Below, in pieces: positions 16,737 through 25,402 of a stretch of DNA of 36,727 nucleotides (positions are counted from its first letter, which is position 1; the number at the start of each line of letters is the position of its first letter). Position numbers and translations under genes: made by a program. This stretch comes from Candidatus Gastranaerophilales bacterium (lineage in GTDB: Bacteria > Cyanobacteriota > Vampirovibrionia > Gastranaerophilales > Gastranaerophilaceae). The stretch covers positions 1-36,727 of the forward strand of contig JAFYOU010000030.1 of the NCBI GenBank assembly GCA_017560095.1, read 5' to 3'. The notes under the pieces are model-generated. The model did not search any database and was not told the DNA's origin. It worked only from the letters and a program-made list of their open reading frames with translations.

Positions 16737-19700
16737 ATGACTACATTAACTCCTGAAAGCTCAAAAAAGAAAAAACACGTTGAGTTTATCAATAAGGTAA
16801 TGAATAAAAAAGCTCTTAACCAACTATTATCTCAAGTTTATCTTGAATGGGGCGGAGCAAAAACTGCTGAACTTGCAAATAACCTTAAAAACTTAGGTTA
16901 TAGATATGCAACTAAATCAGGTACAACAATTTCAATCCATGACTTAGAAGTACCAAAAGCAAAAGCTGAATTGCTTCAAGAAGCTCAAGATGAAATTGAA
17001 CGTTCAACTCGCCGTTATTTAAAAGGTGAAATCACAGAAGTTGAAAGATATACAAAAGTTATTGACACTTGGTCTGAAACCACAGCTAAATTAACAGAAA
17101 AAGTAGTTGAAGGCTTTAATAGATTAAACCCAGTTTATATGATGGCATTCTCAGGTGCGAGAGGTAACTTATCACAAGTATCACAGTTAGTTGGTATGCG
17201 TGGCTTGATGGCAGACGCACAAGGTCAAATCATCGACTTGCCTATTAAATCAAACTTTAAAGAAGGTCTATCTTGTACAGAATACGTTATTTCATCATAC
17301 GGTGCAAGAAAAGGCCTTGTAGATACTGCATTGAAAACAGCTGACTCAGGTTACCTAACAAGACGTCTTGTTGACGTTGCTCAAGACGTAATCATCAGAG
17401 ATGAAGATTGTCATACCGAAAAATTCATCAACTTAACAGCAATTACAGATGGCGAAGATGTAATCGTTGCTCTAGAAGATAGACTTTTAGGAAGAACAAT
17501 TGCTCAAGATGTACTTGATAATGATGGCAATATATTGGTTGCTAAAAATACAACAGTAGATAGAGATGATTTAGAAAAAATCAAATCCGTTAATTTAAAA
17601 GAAATTAAAGTTAGATCAACTCTAACTTGTGAATTAGAATACGGCATCTGCCAAAAGTGTTATGGTTGGTCAATGACAACTCAAAGACCAGTTGATATAG
17701 GTGAAGCAATCGGCATCATTGCTGCTCAATCAATCGGTGAACCTGGTACACAATTAACAATGAGAACATTCCACACAGGTGGTGTATTCAAAGGTTCAGG
17801 TGTTACTCGTCAAGCAAAAACTACAATTGACGGTACAGTTAACACTGAAGTTAAAACACGTGAACAAAGAACGCGTCACGGGGATATTGTACAAATCGCT
17901 ATCAAAGAAGCAGATGTTGAAATTAAAGGCAAAAAAGACTCAGAAAAAATCCATATTCCAATGGGTGCAAGAGTTCTTGTTAAAAAAGGTGATGAAGTTG
18001 CAGCAGGCGCTGCGATTGCTGAATTTGACCCCGCTTCAAAAGGCGAAGGTTCTCGTTTAACCGAAAAAGCACTTAAAGATATTACTTCCGACATCAGTGG
18101 TGAAGTTGTATTTGTGGATTTCGTTGCAGATGAAAGAAAAGATAGACAAGGCAACATCTCAAGAATTGCCAACAAACAAGGTATCGTTTGGGTTCTTGGT
18201 GGAGATGTTTACGCACTTCCAGCTGGTTCTAAAGTCCTAGTTGAAGACGGTCAAAAAATTAAAAAAGGCGAAAAATTAGCTGAGACTTTAATTGTATCAG
18301 AACACGGTGGCGAAGTTAGAGTTAACGACAACCTTGTTGTTGAAGAAGTTAAATTCGAAGGTAAAAAAATCAAAAAAATCATTTCTGGCAAAGAGCTTAC
18401 AATTGTTATCGCTTCAATCCAAGCACAAAACGCCGTATTTGAGCAAACCAAAAAAGAACAAATTTGGACAGTTCCAGAAAGTGGAGAGAAATATATCGTT
18501 AAAGCTCCAATTGATACAACTGTTGAAAATGGTATGATCATTGCAGAGCTTATTGATGATACCAATAAAGTTGAATCTTCTGGCGAAATCAGATATAACG
18601 GACTTGAAGTTGACGAAAACCAAGTTGTAATCAATCCAGGTCAATTAGTATTCATACCTGAAGAAATTCATCAAATTTCAAAAGATGCATCTTTAAAACT
18701 TGTTGAATCAGGAACCTATGTTGAAGCTGGTACAGAAGTCATCAAAGACATCTATACACATATTGCTGGTATCGTTGAAATTAAAGAATTTAACGACATT
18801 ATTCATGAAATCGTTGTTCGTCCTGGTGAATTGCACACTCTTGAATCAATCAATGATTTAAAAGTTGGTGAAGGCGAAGTAATTAAAGCAGGTACAGTTG
18901 TAGCTGGAAAAATCAAAGCTAAAGTTGATTCTATCGTAACAATTGTTGAAAACGAAACAGATATGATGGAGGAACTTGATGATCTTGATGAAGAATTAAC
19001 CGTTGATTCTATAGATGAAGAAGATTCGCTAGAAGGCAAGCCTATTCAAATCTTAATCAGGCCAATTCAAGCATTCGACATTGAACAAAAAGATGTTTCT
19101 ATTAAATTCAATGCAACTGACGAAGCAATTGAGCTTCTTCCAATCACACAAGTACAATTTAAAGATGGCGCTAGAGTAAGAAACCTAGATGGCGCAGTTC
19201 TTACAAGAACATCTTTAGTATTATCAATGTCAGGCTATATCTCACACTTAAAAGGTATGGTTGAGCTTGATAGCAAAGGTGATTTAAAAATCGTTGTTTT
19301 AGAAACATTAATTGTAAGAAGAGAACAAGAAGATGGTTCAAGAGGACTTTCTTCAACCCAAACAGAACTATTAGTTGAAAATGGTCAAGTAATTGAACCA
19401 AAAACTCCTGTTACTAAAACTCAAGTTTTAGCAGTTAATGATTCTATTGCTTCAATTAATTCTAAAGATTCAGAACTAAGAAGATTGTTACTAGTTTCTG
19501 ATAATTACGAAGAAACAATCGAAGTTACAGCAAAACCAACCGTTAAAGTAGGTCAATATGTAACAATTGATCAAGCAATATCTGAAAAAGAAACAACTCC
19601 ATTCTCTGGTAAAGTTGTTAAAGCTGATTCAAAAGCAGTTGTTATAAGAGTTGGTCGTCCTCACTTGATTTCTCCTGGGGCAATGCTTCAAGTTGATAAC

Positions 19701-20591
19701 TCAGCATTAATCCTTAGAGGTGACTTACTTGCAACATTAGTATTCGAAAGACAAAAAACAGGGGATATCGTCCAAGGTCTTCCTCGTGTTGAAGAACTTT
19801 TAGAAGCTAGAAAACCAAAGGATTCAGCAATTGCTGCCGAAGAAGACGGTGTAGCTATAATTGAATATGAAGATGACGCTCCTCGTTTATATATTGAAAA
19901 CGAAAACGGCAGAACAGAAATCAAATATCCAATCGAAGCTACTGTAATTGTAAATAACAAACAACAAATCAAAAAAGGCGATGCATTAACTTCTGGCCCA
20001 ATGAATCCACATGATGTTATCAGATTGAGAGGTGCCAATGCAGCTCAGCAATATCTTGTAGATGAAGTACAAAGAGTATATCGTTCTCAAGGCGTTGAAA
20101 TTTCCGATAAACACGTTGAAGTTATTGTTCGTCAAATGATTAAAAAAGTTAAAGTAGTTGATTCAGGTACTACAAAATTGTTACCTGGTGAACTAGTTGA
20201 ACTTAAAGTAATTGAATCAGAAAACGCAATTGCACGCGAAAATAATGGTCAAGAAGCAACATACGAAGCGTTATTGCTTGGTATTACAAAAGCTTCATTG
20301 AACACTGAATCATTTATTTCAGCTGCTTCATTCCAAGAAACAACAAGAATCTTAACTGAAGCCGCTGTAGAAGGCAAAAAAGACTTATTAAGAGGTCTTA
20401 AAGAAAATGTAATTATCGGTCGTTTAATTCCTGCTGGTACCGGTTATTACCACCTAATAAATGCTTCAGAAGAAAAAGAGAAAGAAGCAATGAAACGCGC
20501 AGCTCAAAAACATCAAGCAAGAAAACCGTCTGCAATTTTAGAAGAAATTGAAGGTATGTTTGGTGTAGTTGATCCTGATATGCAATTTTAA
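16737..20591 (+). CDS. rpoC2: RNA polymerase beta-prime subunit (C-terminal half) with giant trigger-loop insertion
   Basis: The 1284-aa protein is the cyanobacterial-type C-terminal half of beta-prime. It opens with a short Lys-rich tail, then MMAFSGARGNLSQVSQLVGMRGLMADAQG and a four-Cys zinc site (around CHTEKF and CELEYGICQKC). The trigger-loop helix AAQSIGEPGTQLTMRTFHTGG starts at residue 329. About 640 residues then intervene before the trigger loop resumes at GDIVQGLPRVEELLEARKPKDSAI (about 1006). This insertion consists of repeated beta-rich modules with recurring KKGDEVAAG / KKGEKL / VEAGTEV-type turns, the sandwich-barrel hybrid motifs known for cyanobacterial SI3. The C-terminus (HDVIRLRGANAAQQYL to LKENVIIGRLIPAGTGY) is canonical. 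SD AGAGG lies 10 nt before ATG. Confidence 0.97.
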   Translation: MTTLTPESSKKKKHVEFINKVMNKKALNQLLSQVYLEWGGAKTAELANNLKNLGYRYATKSGTTISIHDLEVPKAKAELLQEAQDEIERSTRRYLKGEITEVERYTKVIDTWSETTAKLTEKVVEGFNRLNPVYMMAFSGARGNLSQVSQLVGMRGLMADAQGQIIDLPIKSNFKEGLSCTEYVISSYGARKGLVDTALKTADSGYLTRRLVDVAQDVIIRDEDCHTEKFINLTAITDGEDVIVALEDRLLGRTIAQDVLDNDGNILVAKNTTVDRDDLEKIKSVNLKEIKVRSTLTCELEYGICQKCYGWSMTTQRPVDIGEAIGIIAAQSIGEPGTQLTMRTFHTGGVFKGSGVTRQAKTTIDGTVNTEVKTREQRTRHGDIVQIAIKEADVEIKGKKDSEKIHIPMGARVLVKKGDEVAAGAAIAEFDPASKGEGSRLTEKALKDITSDISGEVVFVDFVADERKDRQGNISRIANKQGIVWVLGGDVYALPAGSKVLVEDGQKIKKGEKLAETLIVSEHGGEVRVNDNLVVEEVKFEGKKIKKIISGKELTIVIASIQAQNAVFEQTKKEQIWTVPESGEKYIVKAPIDTTVENGMIIAELIDDTNKVESSGEIRYNGLEVDENQVVINPGQLVFIPEEIHQISKDASLKLVESGTYVEAGTEVIKDIYTHIAGIVEIKEFNDIIHEIVVRPGELHTLESINDLKVGEGEVIKAGTVVAGKIKAKVDSIVTIVENETDMMEELDDLDEELTVDSIDEEDSLEGKPIQILIRPIQAFDIEQKDVSIKFNATDEAIELLPITQVQFKDGARVRNLDGAVLTRTSLVLSMSGYISHLKGMVELDSKGDLKIVVLETLIVRREQEDGSRGLSSTQTELLVENGQVIEPKTPVTKTQVLAVNDSIASINSKDSELRRLLLVSDNYEETIEVTAKPTVKVGQYVTIDQAISEKETTPFSGKVVKADSKAVVIRVGRPHLISPGAMLQVDNSALILRGDLLATLVFERQKTGDIVQGLPRVEELLEARKPKDSAIAAEEDGVAIIEYEDDAPRLYIENENGRTEIKYPIEATVIVNNKQQIKKGDALTSGPMNPHDVIRLRGANAAQQYLVDEVQRVYRSQGVEISDKHVEVIVRQMIKKVKVVDSGTTKLLPGELVELKVIESENAIARENNGQEATYEALLLGITKASLNTESFISAASFQETTRILTEAAVEGKKDLLRGLKENVIIGRLIPAGTGYYHLINASEEKEKEAMKRAAQKHQARKPSAILEEIEGMFGVVDPDMQF

Positions 20592-20600
20592 TAATTCGTC

Positions 20601-20632
20601 AAAAACGCAAGTCTAATAAGACTTGCGTTTTT
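20601..20632 (+). terminator. terminator of the rpoBC operon
   Basis: AAAAACGCAAGTCT (20601-20614) and AGACTTGCGTTTTT (20619-20632) form a perfect 14-bp stem with an AATA loop, 9 nt after the rpoC2 stop. Confidence 0.93.
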
Positions 20633-20657
20633 GAACAGATATTATTTTTTCAATAAC

Positions 20658-20715
20658 AAAGGAGGTTTATTAAGTGATATAAAAGTTTAGAATATTTTTA
20701 TATCACTTAATTTTT
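20658..20715 (+). promoter_or_regulatory. SD - 15-bp hairpin - ATG arrangement of mutS
   Basis: A near-perfect SD, AAAGGAGGT (20658-20666), is separated from the mutS ATG (20716) by 50 nt. These contain a perfect 15-bp inverted repeat, TTAAGTGATATAAAA (20670-20684) and TTTTATATCACTTAA (20696-20710), with an 11-nt loop. If the hairpin forms, SD and ATG are brought to about 9 nt apart, the optimal spacing. A two-codon ORF GTG-ATA-TAA (20674-20682) stands 8 nt after GGAGG in the unfolded form. Confidence 0.55.
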
Positions 20716-23031
20716 ATGTTACTAGATTCTAATAATTTTGATAGAGCATTTCTTGCAGACAATAAATACTTGAAAAATTATTTCACCATAAAAGACAAAC
20801 ATAACGATTGCATTGTCTTATTTCAACTTGGAACATTTTTAGAAGCATATTTTCAAGATGCAAAAATATTGTCAAAATTAAGTGGTATGACACTTACATC
20901 AAGAAACCTATGCAAGTCAACAAAAGAAATTGCATTGTGTGGCTTTCATATAAAACATCAAACAGCATATATCAAGCTATTATTAGACAACAACTATAAA
21001 GTTTGTGTTTGTGAAGAACACAAAGACGAAAACAATGAAATCACAAGAAAAGTAAAAAGAACATATACCCAAGGAACAATTATAGAAAATGAATTTTTAG
21101 AATCTGCAGAAAATAATTACATAGCCGCTATTTGTGCATTAAACAACCAAATGAGTTTTTCATACGCTGATGTTTCAACAGGACAATTCTATAAAACAAA
21201 CGGATCCTTTGAAGAAATAAAATTAGAAATAGAAAAAATAGAACCGAATGAAATTTTAATAATCAAAAACCAAAAAGATCTATTTCAAGAATTAATAAAA
21301 AAATATAATATAACCTTACTAGAAGAAACTTTTTACAGCAAAAAAAGCGAAGAAATTATTGAAAAATATTGTGAATACACTCAAAAAAGTTATTGTGCAA
21401 AATTGAGCAAAATTATTGAATATGACGTAAAAAATTATTTAATAATGGATGAAACAACAAGAAAAAATCTCGAACTTACAAGAACCAAAATGTTTTTAAA
21501 GAAAAAAGGTAGCTTGCTTTGGTTTTTAAAAAATACAAAAACGCCGATGGGCGCACGTTTATTAAAAAAATATTTAAGCGAACCACTATTGAGTATTGAA
21601 AAAATAAAAGAAAGACAAAATGCCGTAGAACAATTAATAAAAAATAAAAAACTTTTAAAAAAAATAGAAACAACACTCGAAGATTTTTGCGATTTGTCAA
21701 GAATTTGTACCAAAATTTCCAACTCAACAATACTACCAAAAGATTTATATAGAATTTCACAAAATTCATCTTCACTTAAAGAATTAGATAAATTATCAAA
21801 AAAAGTTGATTTGAATTATTTATCTATAAATTCAAAAAAACTAGCTTTTATGATGGATTTAACAGAAGAAATAAAAAAATCAATTGAAAAAGAAGCCCCC
21901 GACGAAATCACAAAAGGGAAAATAATAAAAACCGGATATAACGCAGCCCTAGATTATTTAAAAAACAATCTAAAAGATTTCAAAAAAAAGCTAAATCAAT
22001 ACGAAAACAGAGAAAAAGAAAGGCTTGAGATAAACAATCTCAAAATTAGCTATTCAAAAGTTATTGGGTACTATATTGAAATACCAAATTCTAAGGTGCA
22101 AAAAGTTTCAAATGAATATTTCAAAAAACAAGGTTTGCAAAACTGTTCTAGATTTGGCACTGAAAAATTAAGCGTTTTAGAACAAGAAATATTTAATCTC
22201 GAATACAAGATAAACGAATTAGAATACAGTATATATTGCGATATTAGAAACAAAGCAAAAAACTTTGTTGAAGCAATTAGGGAACTAGCTCTTGAAATTG
22301 CAAAAATAGATATTATTGCTTCATTTGCAAAATGTGCCATTGTTAATAATTTTGTTAAACCAAATTTCAATACAAAAGAAATTAAAATAATAAACGGCTA
22401 CCATCCAAGCCTAATTAAACTGAAAAATGAAATCATAAAAAATGATACAGAAATCAAAAATGGTTCAATGATGATTTTAATGGGCGCAAATATGAGTGGA
22501 AAATCAACATATTTAAAACACAATGCAATCATTTGCCTATTAGCCCAAATTGGTTCATACATACCTGCTGACTACGCAGACCTTGTCTTAATCGACAAAC
22601 TATTTTTACGTCAAGGTGCAACTGACGATATAATAAATAATAATTCAAGTTTTATGGTTGAGATGAATGACTTTAAATTTATTATAGATAACATCACAGA
22701 CTCTTCATTTGTCTTGCTTGATGAACCTGCAAAAAGCACAAACGAAAAAGAAGGTGGAGCTATTGCAAAAGCCTTTTGTGAATATTTAATTGAACACTAT
22801 AATTCAAAAATCATAATAGCTACGCACAATTTTGAATTAACAAAGCTTGAAAATGAATACCCAAAAAGAGTGTGTAACTTTGTAATTGGCGATTCACTTG
22901 AAGGATTTTCTTTGAGTGACAGAAAAATTAAAAAAGGTACAATCAAAACAAGCTTTGCAATAAATACTGCAAACCTTGCTGGATTACCAGAAGAAATAAT
23001 CAATAAAGCAAAACAATACATAATAATATAA
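20716..23031 (+). CDS. mutS: divergent MutS-family mismatch repair ATPase
   Basis: This 771-aa protein has the MutS1 layout. An N-terminal mismatch-binding domain retains the Phe-x-Glu motif as F41-L42-E43 (QLGTFLEAYFQDA). The connector follows, then lever/clamp helices, and a C-terminal ABC-type ATPase. The ATPase is divergent: Walker A is GANMSGKS (590-597; usual GPNMGGKS), the middle SSFMVEMND is kept, Walker B LLDE is at 667-670, but the following signature reads PAKSTNEKEGG where typical MutS has IGRGTSTxDG. It is about 80 residues shorter than E. coli MutS and ends at the helix-turn-helix dimer region (ANLAGLPEEIINKAKQY), so the tetramerisation tail is missing. It could be the main mismatch-repair MutS of an unusual lineage or a specialised paralogue. 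Translation probably depends on the hairpin upstream. Confidence 0.85.
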   Translation: MLLDSNNFDRAFLADNKYLKNYFTIKDKHNDCIVLFQLGTFLEAYFQDAKILSKLSGMTLTSRNLCKSTKEIALCGFHIKHQTAYIKLLLDNNYKVCVCEEHKDENNEITRKVKRTYTQGTIIENEFLESAENNYIAAICALNNQMSFSYADVSTGQFYKTNGSFEEIKLEIEKIEPNEILIIKNQKDLFQELIKKYNITLLEETFYSKKSEEIIEKYCEYTQKSYCAKLSKIIEYDVKNYLIMDETTRKNLELTRTKMFLKKKGSLLWFLKNTKTPMGARLLKKYLSEPLLSIEKIKERQNAVEQLIKNKKLLKKIETTLEDFCDLSRICTKISNSTILPKDLYRISQNSSSLKELDKLSKKVDLNYLSINSKKLAFMMDLTEEIKKSIEKEAPDEITKGKIIKTGYNAALDYLKNNLKDFKKKLNQYENREKERLEINNLKISYSKVIGYYIEIPNSKVQKVSNEYFKKQGLQNCSRFGTEKLSVLEQEIFNLEYKINELEYSIYCDIRNKAKNFVEAIRELALEIAKIDIIASFAKCAIVNNFVKPNFNTKEIKIINGYHPSLIKLKNEIIKNDTEIKNGSMMILMGANMSGKSTYLKHNAIICLLAQIGSYIPADYADLVLIDKLFLRQGATDDIINNNSSFMVEMNDFKFIIDNITDSSFVLLDEPAKSTNEKEGGAIAKAFCEYLIEHYNSKIIIATHNFELTKLENEYPKRVCNFVIGDSLEGFSLSDRKIKKGTIKTSFAINTANLAGLPEEIINKAKQYIII

Positions 23032-23052
23032 ATGAGGGCGCTGCCCTCATTT
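23030..23052. terminator. bidirectional terminator between mutS and manC
   Basis: AAATGAGGGC (23030-23039) pairs with GCCCTCATTT (23043-23052) around a 3-nt loop. It overlaps the mutS stop and abuts the manC stop at 23054, serving both converging genes. Confidence 0.85.
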
Positions 23053-23053
23053 A

Positions 23054-24445
23054 TTATTTATTTGCTCTTCCATAAATATCTTTATATCTTATAATATCTT
23101 CTTCAACAAGCTTATCACCCTTTTGAACTTCAATGATTTTTAATTCTGAATCATATGGATTTGCAAGTGAATGAATTGCTTTTACTGGAATATCAATTGA
23201 AGAACCTGCTTTTAACATATAAACTTTATCATCAACAGTTACCCTTGCAACTCCTGATAAAACAACCCAATGCTCTGAGCGATGATTATGAGATTGCAAG
23301 CTCAATTGCCCTTTTCTTGATACACAAATCATTTTGGTTAAATAACCTTCACCCTGATTTAAGACTGTATAATAACCCCAAGGGCGATAAACTGTTGTAT
23401 GTATTTTATGAGCATCGTTTTTTGCTTCTTTAAGCTTTTCAAAAACATTTTTTACACCTTGCGTATCATTTTTATCACATGCCAAAATTGCATCTTGTGT
23501 TTCAACAATAATGACATCTTTTAATCCAACACCTGCTACCATCCTATTTGAAGAATAAAGCATTGAATTCTCGCAATCTTGCTCAATTACATTCCCTATT
23601 TTAACATTTCCTTTTTCATCTTTCTTGTTAATATCATAAACAGCATCCCAAGAACCAAGATCATTCCAATCTGATTGCAATTCGACCATAGCAATATTTT
23701 TAGCTTTTTCCATTACTGCATAATCAATTGAAATTGATGGATATTTATCAAAAGTCATATAATCAATGTCATCTTTAATTTTAAAATTAAAGCATTGTGT
23801 AACTTCAAAAATTTCTGGCGCATTTTGTTTCAATGCTTCCATTAGAACAGAAGCTTTGAATACAAAAATACCAGAATTCCAATAATAATCATTTGAATTA
23901 AAATATTCTGTTGCAGTTTTTAAATCTGGTTTTTCTTTAAAACACTCAACTTTATATCCATTTTGTATAGAATCCGATGTTTTAATATAACCAAAACCAG
24001 TGCCAGCATAAGTTGGTTTAACACCAAGAGTAACAATGTATCCATCTTTAGCCAATTTTTGAGCTTGATCAATAGTTTTTCTAAATGCATCAGCATCTTC
24101 AATCAAATGGTCAGATGGAACAACCAATATAACATCATCATGTCCACAATCTAAAATAAATTTTGTTGCAATTGCGATAGCGGGAGCAGTGTTTTTAGCA
24201 GCCGGCTCAGCAATTATTCTAACATCTTTATTATATTCATTTAATTGCATTCTAATATCGCTAACATGTTTAGCATTAGTTATTGCAAGAATATTATCAA
24301 GATCCATTATGCCCATCAAACGTTCATAAGTGCGTTCAAGTAAACTTCTATCTGAGCTAATTTTTAAAAGCTGTTTTGGATATAACTCACGAGACAAAGG
24401 CCACAATCTTGAACCAGAACCACCAGCTAAAATTATTCCATGCAT
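23054..24445 (-). CDS. manC: mannose-1-phosphate guanylyltransferase / mannose-6-phosphate isomerase
   Basis: This 463-aa bifunctional type II enzyme (ManC/AlgA/CpsB family) makes GDP-mannose from mannose-1-phosphate and interconverts fructose-6- and mannose-6-phosphate. The nucleotidyltransferase domain (1 to about 290) begins with the signature ILAGGSGSRLWPLSRELYPKQ and contains PSDHLIED. The C-terminal cupin isomerase domain (about 355-460) has the metal-site motif LSLQSHNHRSEHWVVLSG and RPWGYYTVLNQGEGYLTK. GDP-mannose feeds mannose, fucose or related residues of surface glycans. SD AGAGGTG precedes the ATG, and an extended -10 lies in the 62-nt gap after rmlD. It can be made independently although rmlD is next to it on the same strand. 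Confidence 0.95.
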   Translation of the reverse strand: MHGIILAGGSGSRLWPLSRELYPKQLLKISSDRSLLERTYERLMGIMDLDNILAITNAKHVSDIRMQLNEYNKDVRIIAEPAAKNTAPAIAIATKFILDCGHDDVILVVPSDHLIEDADAFRKTIDQAQKLAKDGYIVTLGVKPTYAGTGFGYIKTSDSIQNGYKVECFKEKPDLKTATEYFNSNDYYWNSGIFVFKASVLMEALKQNAPEIFEVTQCFNFKIKDDIDYMTFDKYPSISIDYAVMEKAKNIAMVELQSDWNDLGSWDAVYDINKKDEKGNVKIGNVIEQDCENSMLYSSNRMVAGVGLKDVIIVETQDAILACDKNDTQGVKNVFEKLKEAKNDAHKIHTTVYRPWGYYTVLNQGEGYLTKMICVSRKGQLSLQSHNHRSEHWVVLSGVARVTVDDKVYMLKAGSSIDIPVKAIHSLANPYDSELKIIEVQKGDKLVEEDIIRYKDIYGRANK

Positions 24446-24480
24446 ATTAACACCTCTTTTGCAACTATTTTAATAGCTAA

Positions 24481-24489
24481 ATTATAGCA
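24481..24489 (-). promoter_or_regulatory. extended -10 promoter of manC
   Basis: Minus strand TGC-TATAAT (TATAAT at 24481-24486), with GTGCTATAAT identical to the element at 11273-11281. No -35 match at 17 nt (AGCCCT). Leader about 30 nt including SD AGAGGTG. Confidence 0.55.
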
Positions 24490-24507
24490 CGAATCAAAGC
24501 ATGAGGG

Positions 24508-25329
24508 CTAATTTTTTTTAGCAGTTAAATATTCGTTTAATGAATTTTCCCAATTCGGCAAAACATTCCCACTATCCAATACACAGTATCTAGGCCTCAA
24601 TGCAGGACGAGGAAAATCACTTTTATCTATTGCATTTACTTCAACATCTCTTTTTTTGATTTCAAATATTTTCTTAGTAAAATCCGCCCAAGAAGCACTG
24701 CCCGAATTTGTAACATGATAAATTCCATAAGGTTTTTTATCTTTAATTGTTTCAATAATTTTTGCTGACAAATCTTGAGTACTTGTAGGGCATCCGATTT
24801 GATCATCTACAACAGAAATTTCTTTTCTAAAATTTGAAAAAGTAAGCATTGCATCAACATATCCTCCTGTTCCATACAGCCAAGAGGTTCTTAAAATATA
24901 ATGCTTCTTAGTTGCTTTAATTATTTCTTTTTCTCCAGCCAATTTTGACTTTCCATATACATTAATAGGATTTGTTGCATCGGTTGTTTTGTATGGTTTA
25001 TCGGAATTCCCATCAAACACATTATCTGTTGAAACATAAAGTATTGGAATATCATGTTTGCGTGCTATATTTGCAATATTTCTTGTACCGATTTGATTAA
25101 CATTATATGCAATCTCGGGATTGTCTTCTGCTTGATCAATATTTGTATAGCCAGCAAGATGGATAATAAAATCAAGAGAAATTTTATTCATAATCTCATT
25201 GACCATTTTAGTATTTGTTATATCAAAAATTTTAGAATTACAGGCCCAATATTGCCAACCTTCTTGGTCTAATAAAGGACATAAGGTTTTACCCAATAAA
25301 CCCGATGCGCCAGTAACTAAAATTCTCAT
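24508..25329 (-). CDS. rmlD: dTDP-4-dehydrorhamnose reductase
   Basis: RmlD (RfbD) performs the last step of dTDP-L-rhamnose synthesis, reducing dTDP-4-keto-rhamnose with NAD(P)H. The 273-aa protein is an extended short-chain dehydrogenase. The nucleotide loop is GASGLLG (residues 7-13), followed by HLAGYTNIDQAEDNPE, the catalytic Ser/Thr region VSTDNVFDG (Asn where most RmlD have Tyr), YGKSK with the catalytic Tyr and Lys, then RTSWLYG and VVDDQIGCPTSTQDL. The other rhamnose genes (rmlA, B, C) are not in the window. The start at 25329 is set by the Rossmann fold beginning immediately (MRILVTG). The SD is weak (GAAG). The promoter region is shared with the diverging peptide-binding protein gene. 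Confidence 0.92.
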   Translation of the reverse strand: MRILVTGASGLLGKTLCPLLDQEGWQYWACNSKIFDITNTKMVNEIMNKISLDFIIHLAGYTNIDQAEDNPEIAYNVNQIGTRNIANIARKHDIPILYVSTDNVFDGNSDKPYKTTDATNPINVYGKSKLAGEKEIIKATKKHYILRTSWLYGTGGYVDAMLTFSNFRKEISVVDDQIGCPTSTQDLSAKIIETIKDKKPYGIYHVTNSGSASWADFTKKIFEIKKRDVEVNAIDKSDFPRPALRPRYCVLDSGNVLPNWENSLNEYLTAKKN

Positions 25330-25369
25330 CTAATACTTCGCTTTCAAAAAATAACTCTTCTTTAGACTT

Positions 25370-25378
25370 TTTATATCA
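25370..25378 (-). promoter_or_regulatory. candidate extended -10 for rmlD
   Basis: Minus strand TGA-TATAAA (TATAAA at 25370-25375) lies about 40 nt before the rmlD ATG. No clear -35. It nearly abuts the divergent plus-strand element at 25387. Confidence 0.35.
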
Positions 25379-25386
25379 TTTAATTA

Positions 25387-25395
25387 TGCTAAAAT
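25387..25395 (+). promoter_or_regulatory. extended -10 of the peptide-binding protein, leaderless spacing
   Basis: TGC-TAAAAT (TAAAAT at 25390-25395) ends 7 nt before the ATG at 25403. No SD and no clear -35 are present. Confidence 0.5.
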
Positions 25396-25402
25396 CAATA
25401 TT

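Noticed and set aside
16690-16740. Possibility that split rpoC is a frameshift or assembly error
   Set aside because: There is a stop, a 33-nt spacer and a new SD and ATG, and the split coincides with the natural cyanobacterial gamma/beta-prime boundary.
17876-18634. Several ORFs of 76-127 codons antisense to rpoC2
   Set aside because: They are shadows of the rpoC2 reading frame: Ser/Ile/Thr-rich composition, no SD, and rpoC2 is unmistakable in the sense frame.
24495-24535. GCTAA/TTAGC hairpin with T8 at the end of rmlD
   Set aside because: The 5-bp stem with the T-run as loop is within the rmlD coding end; too weak to call a terminator.
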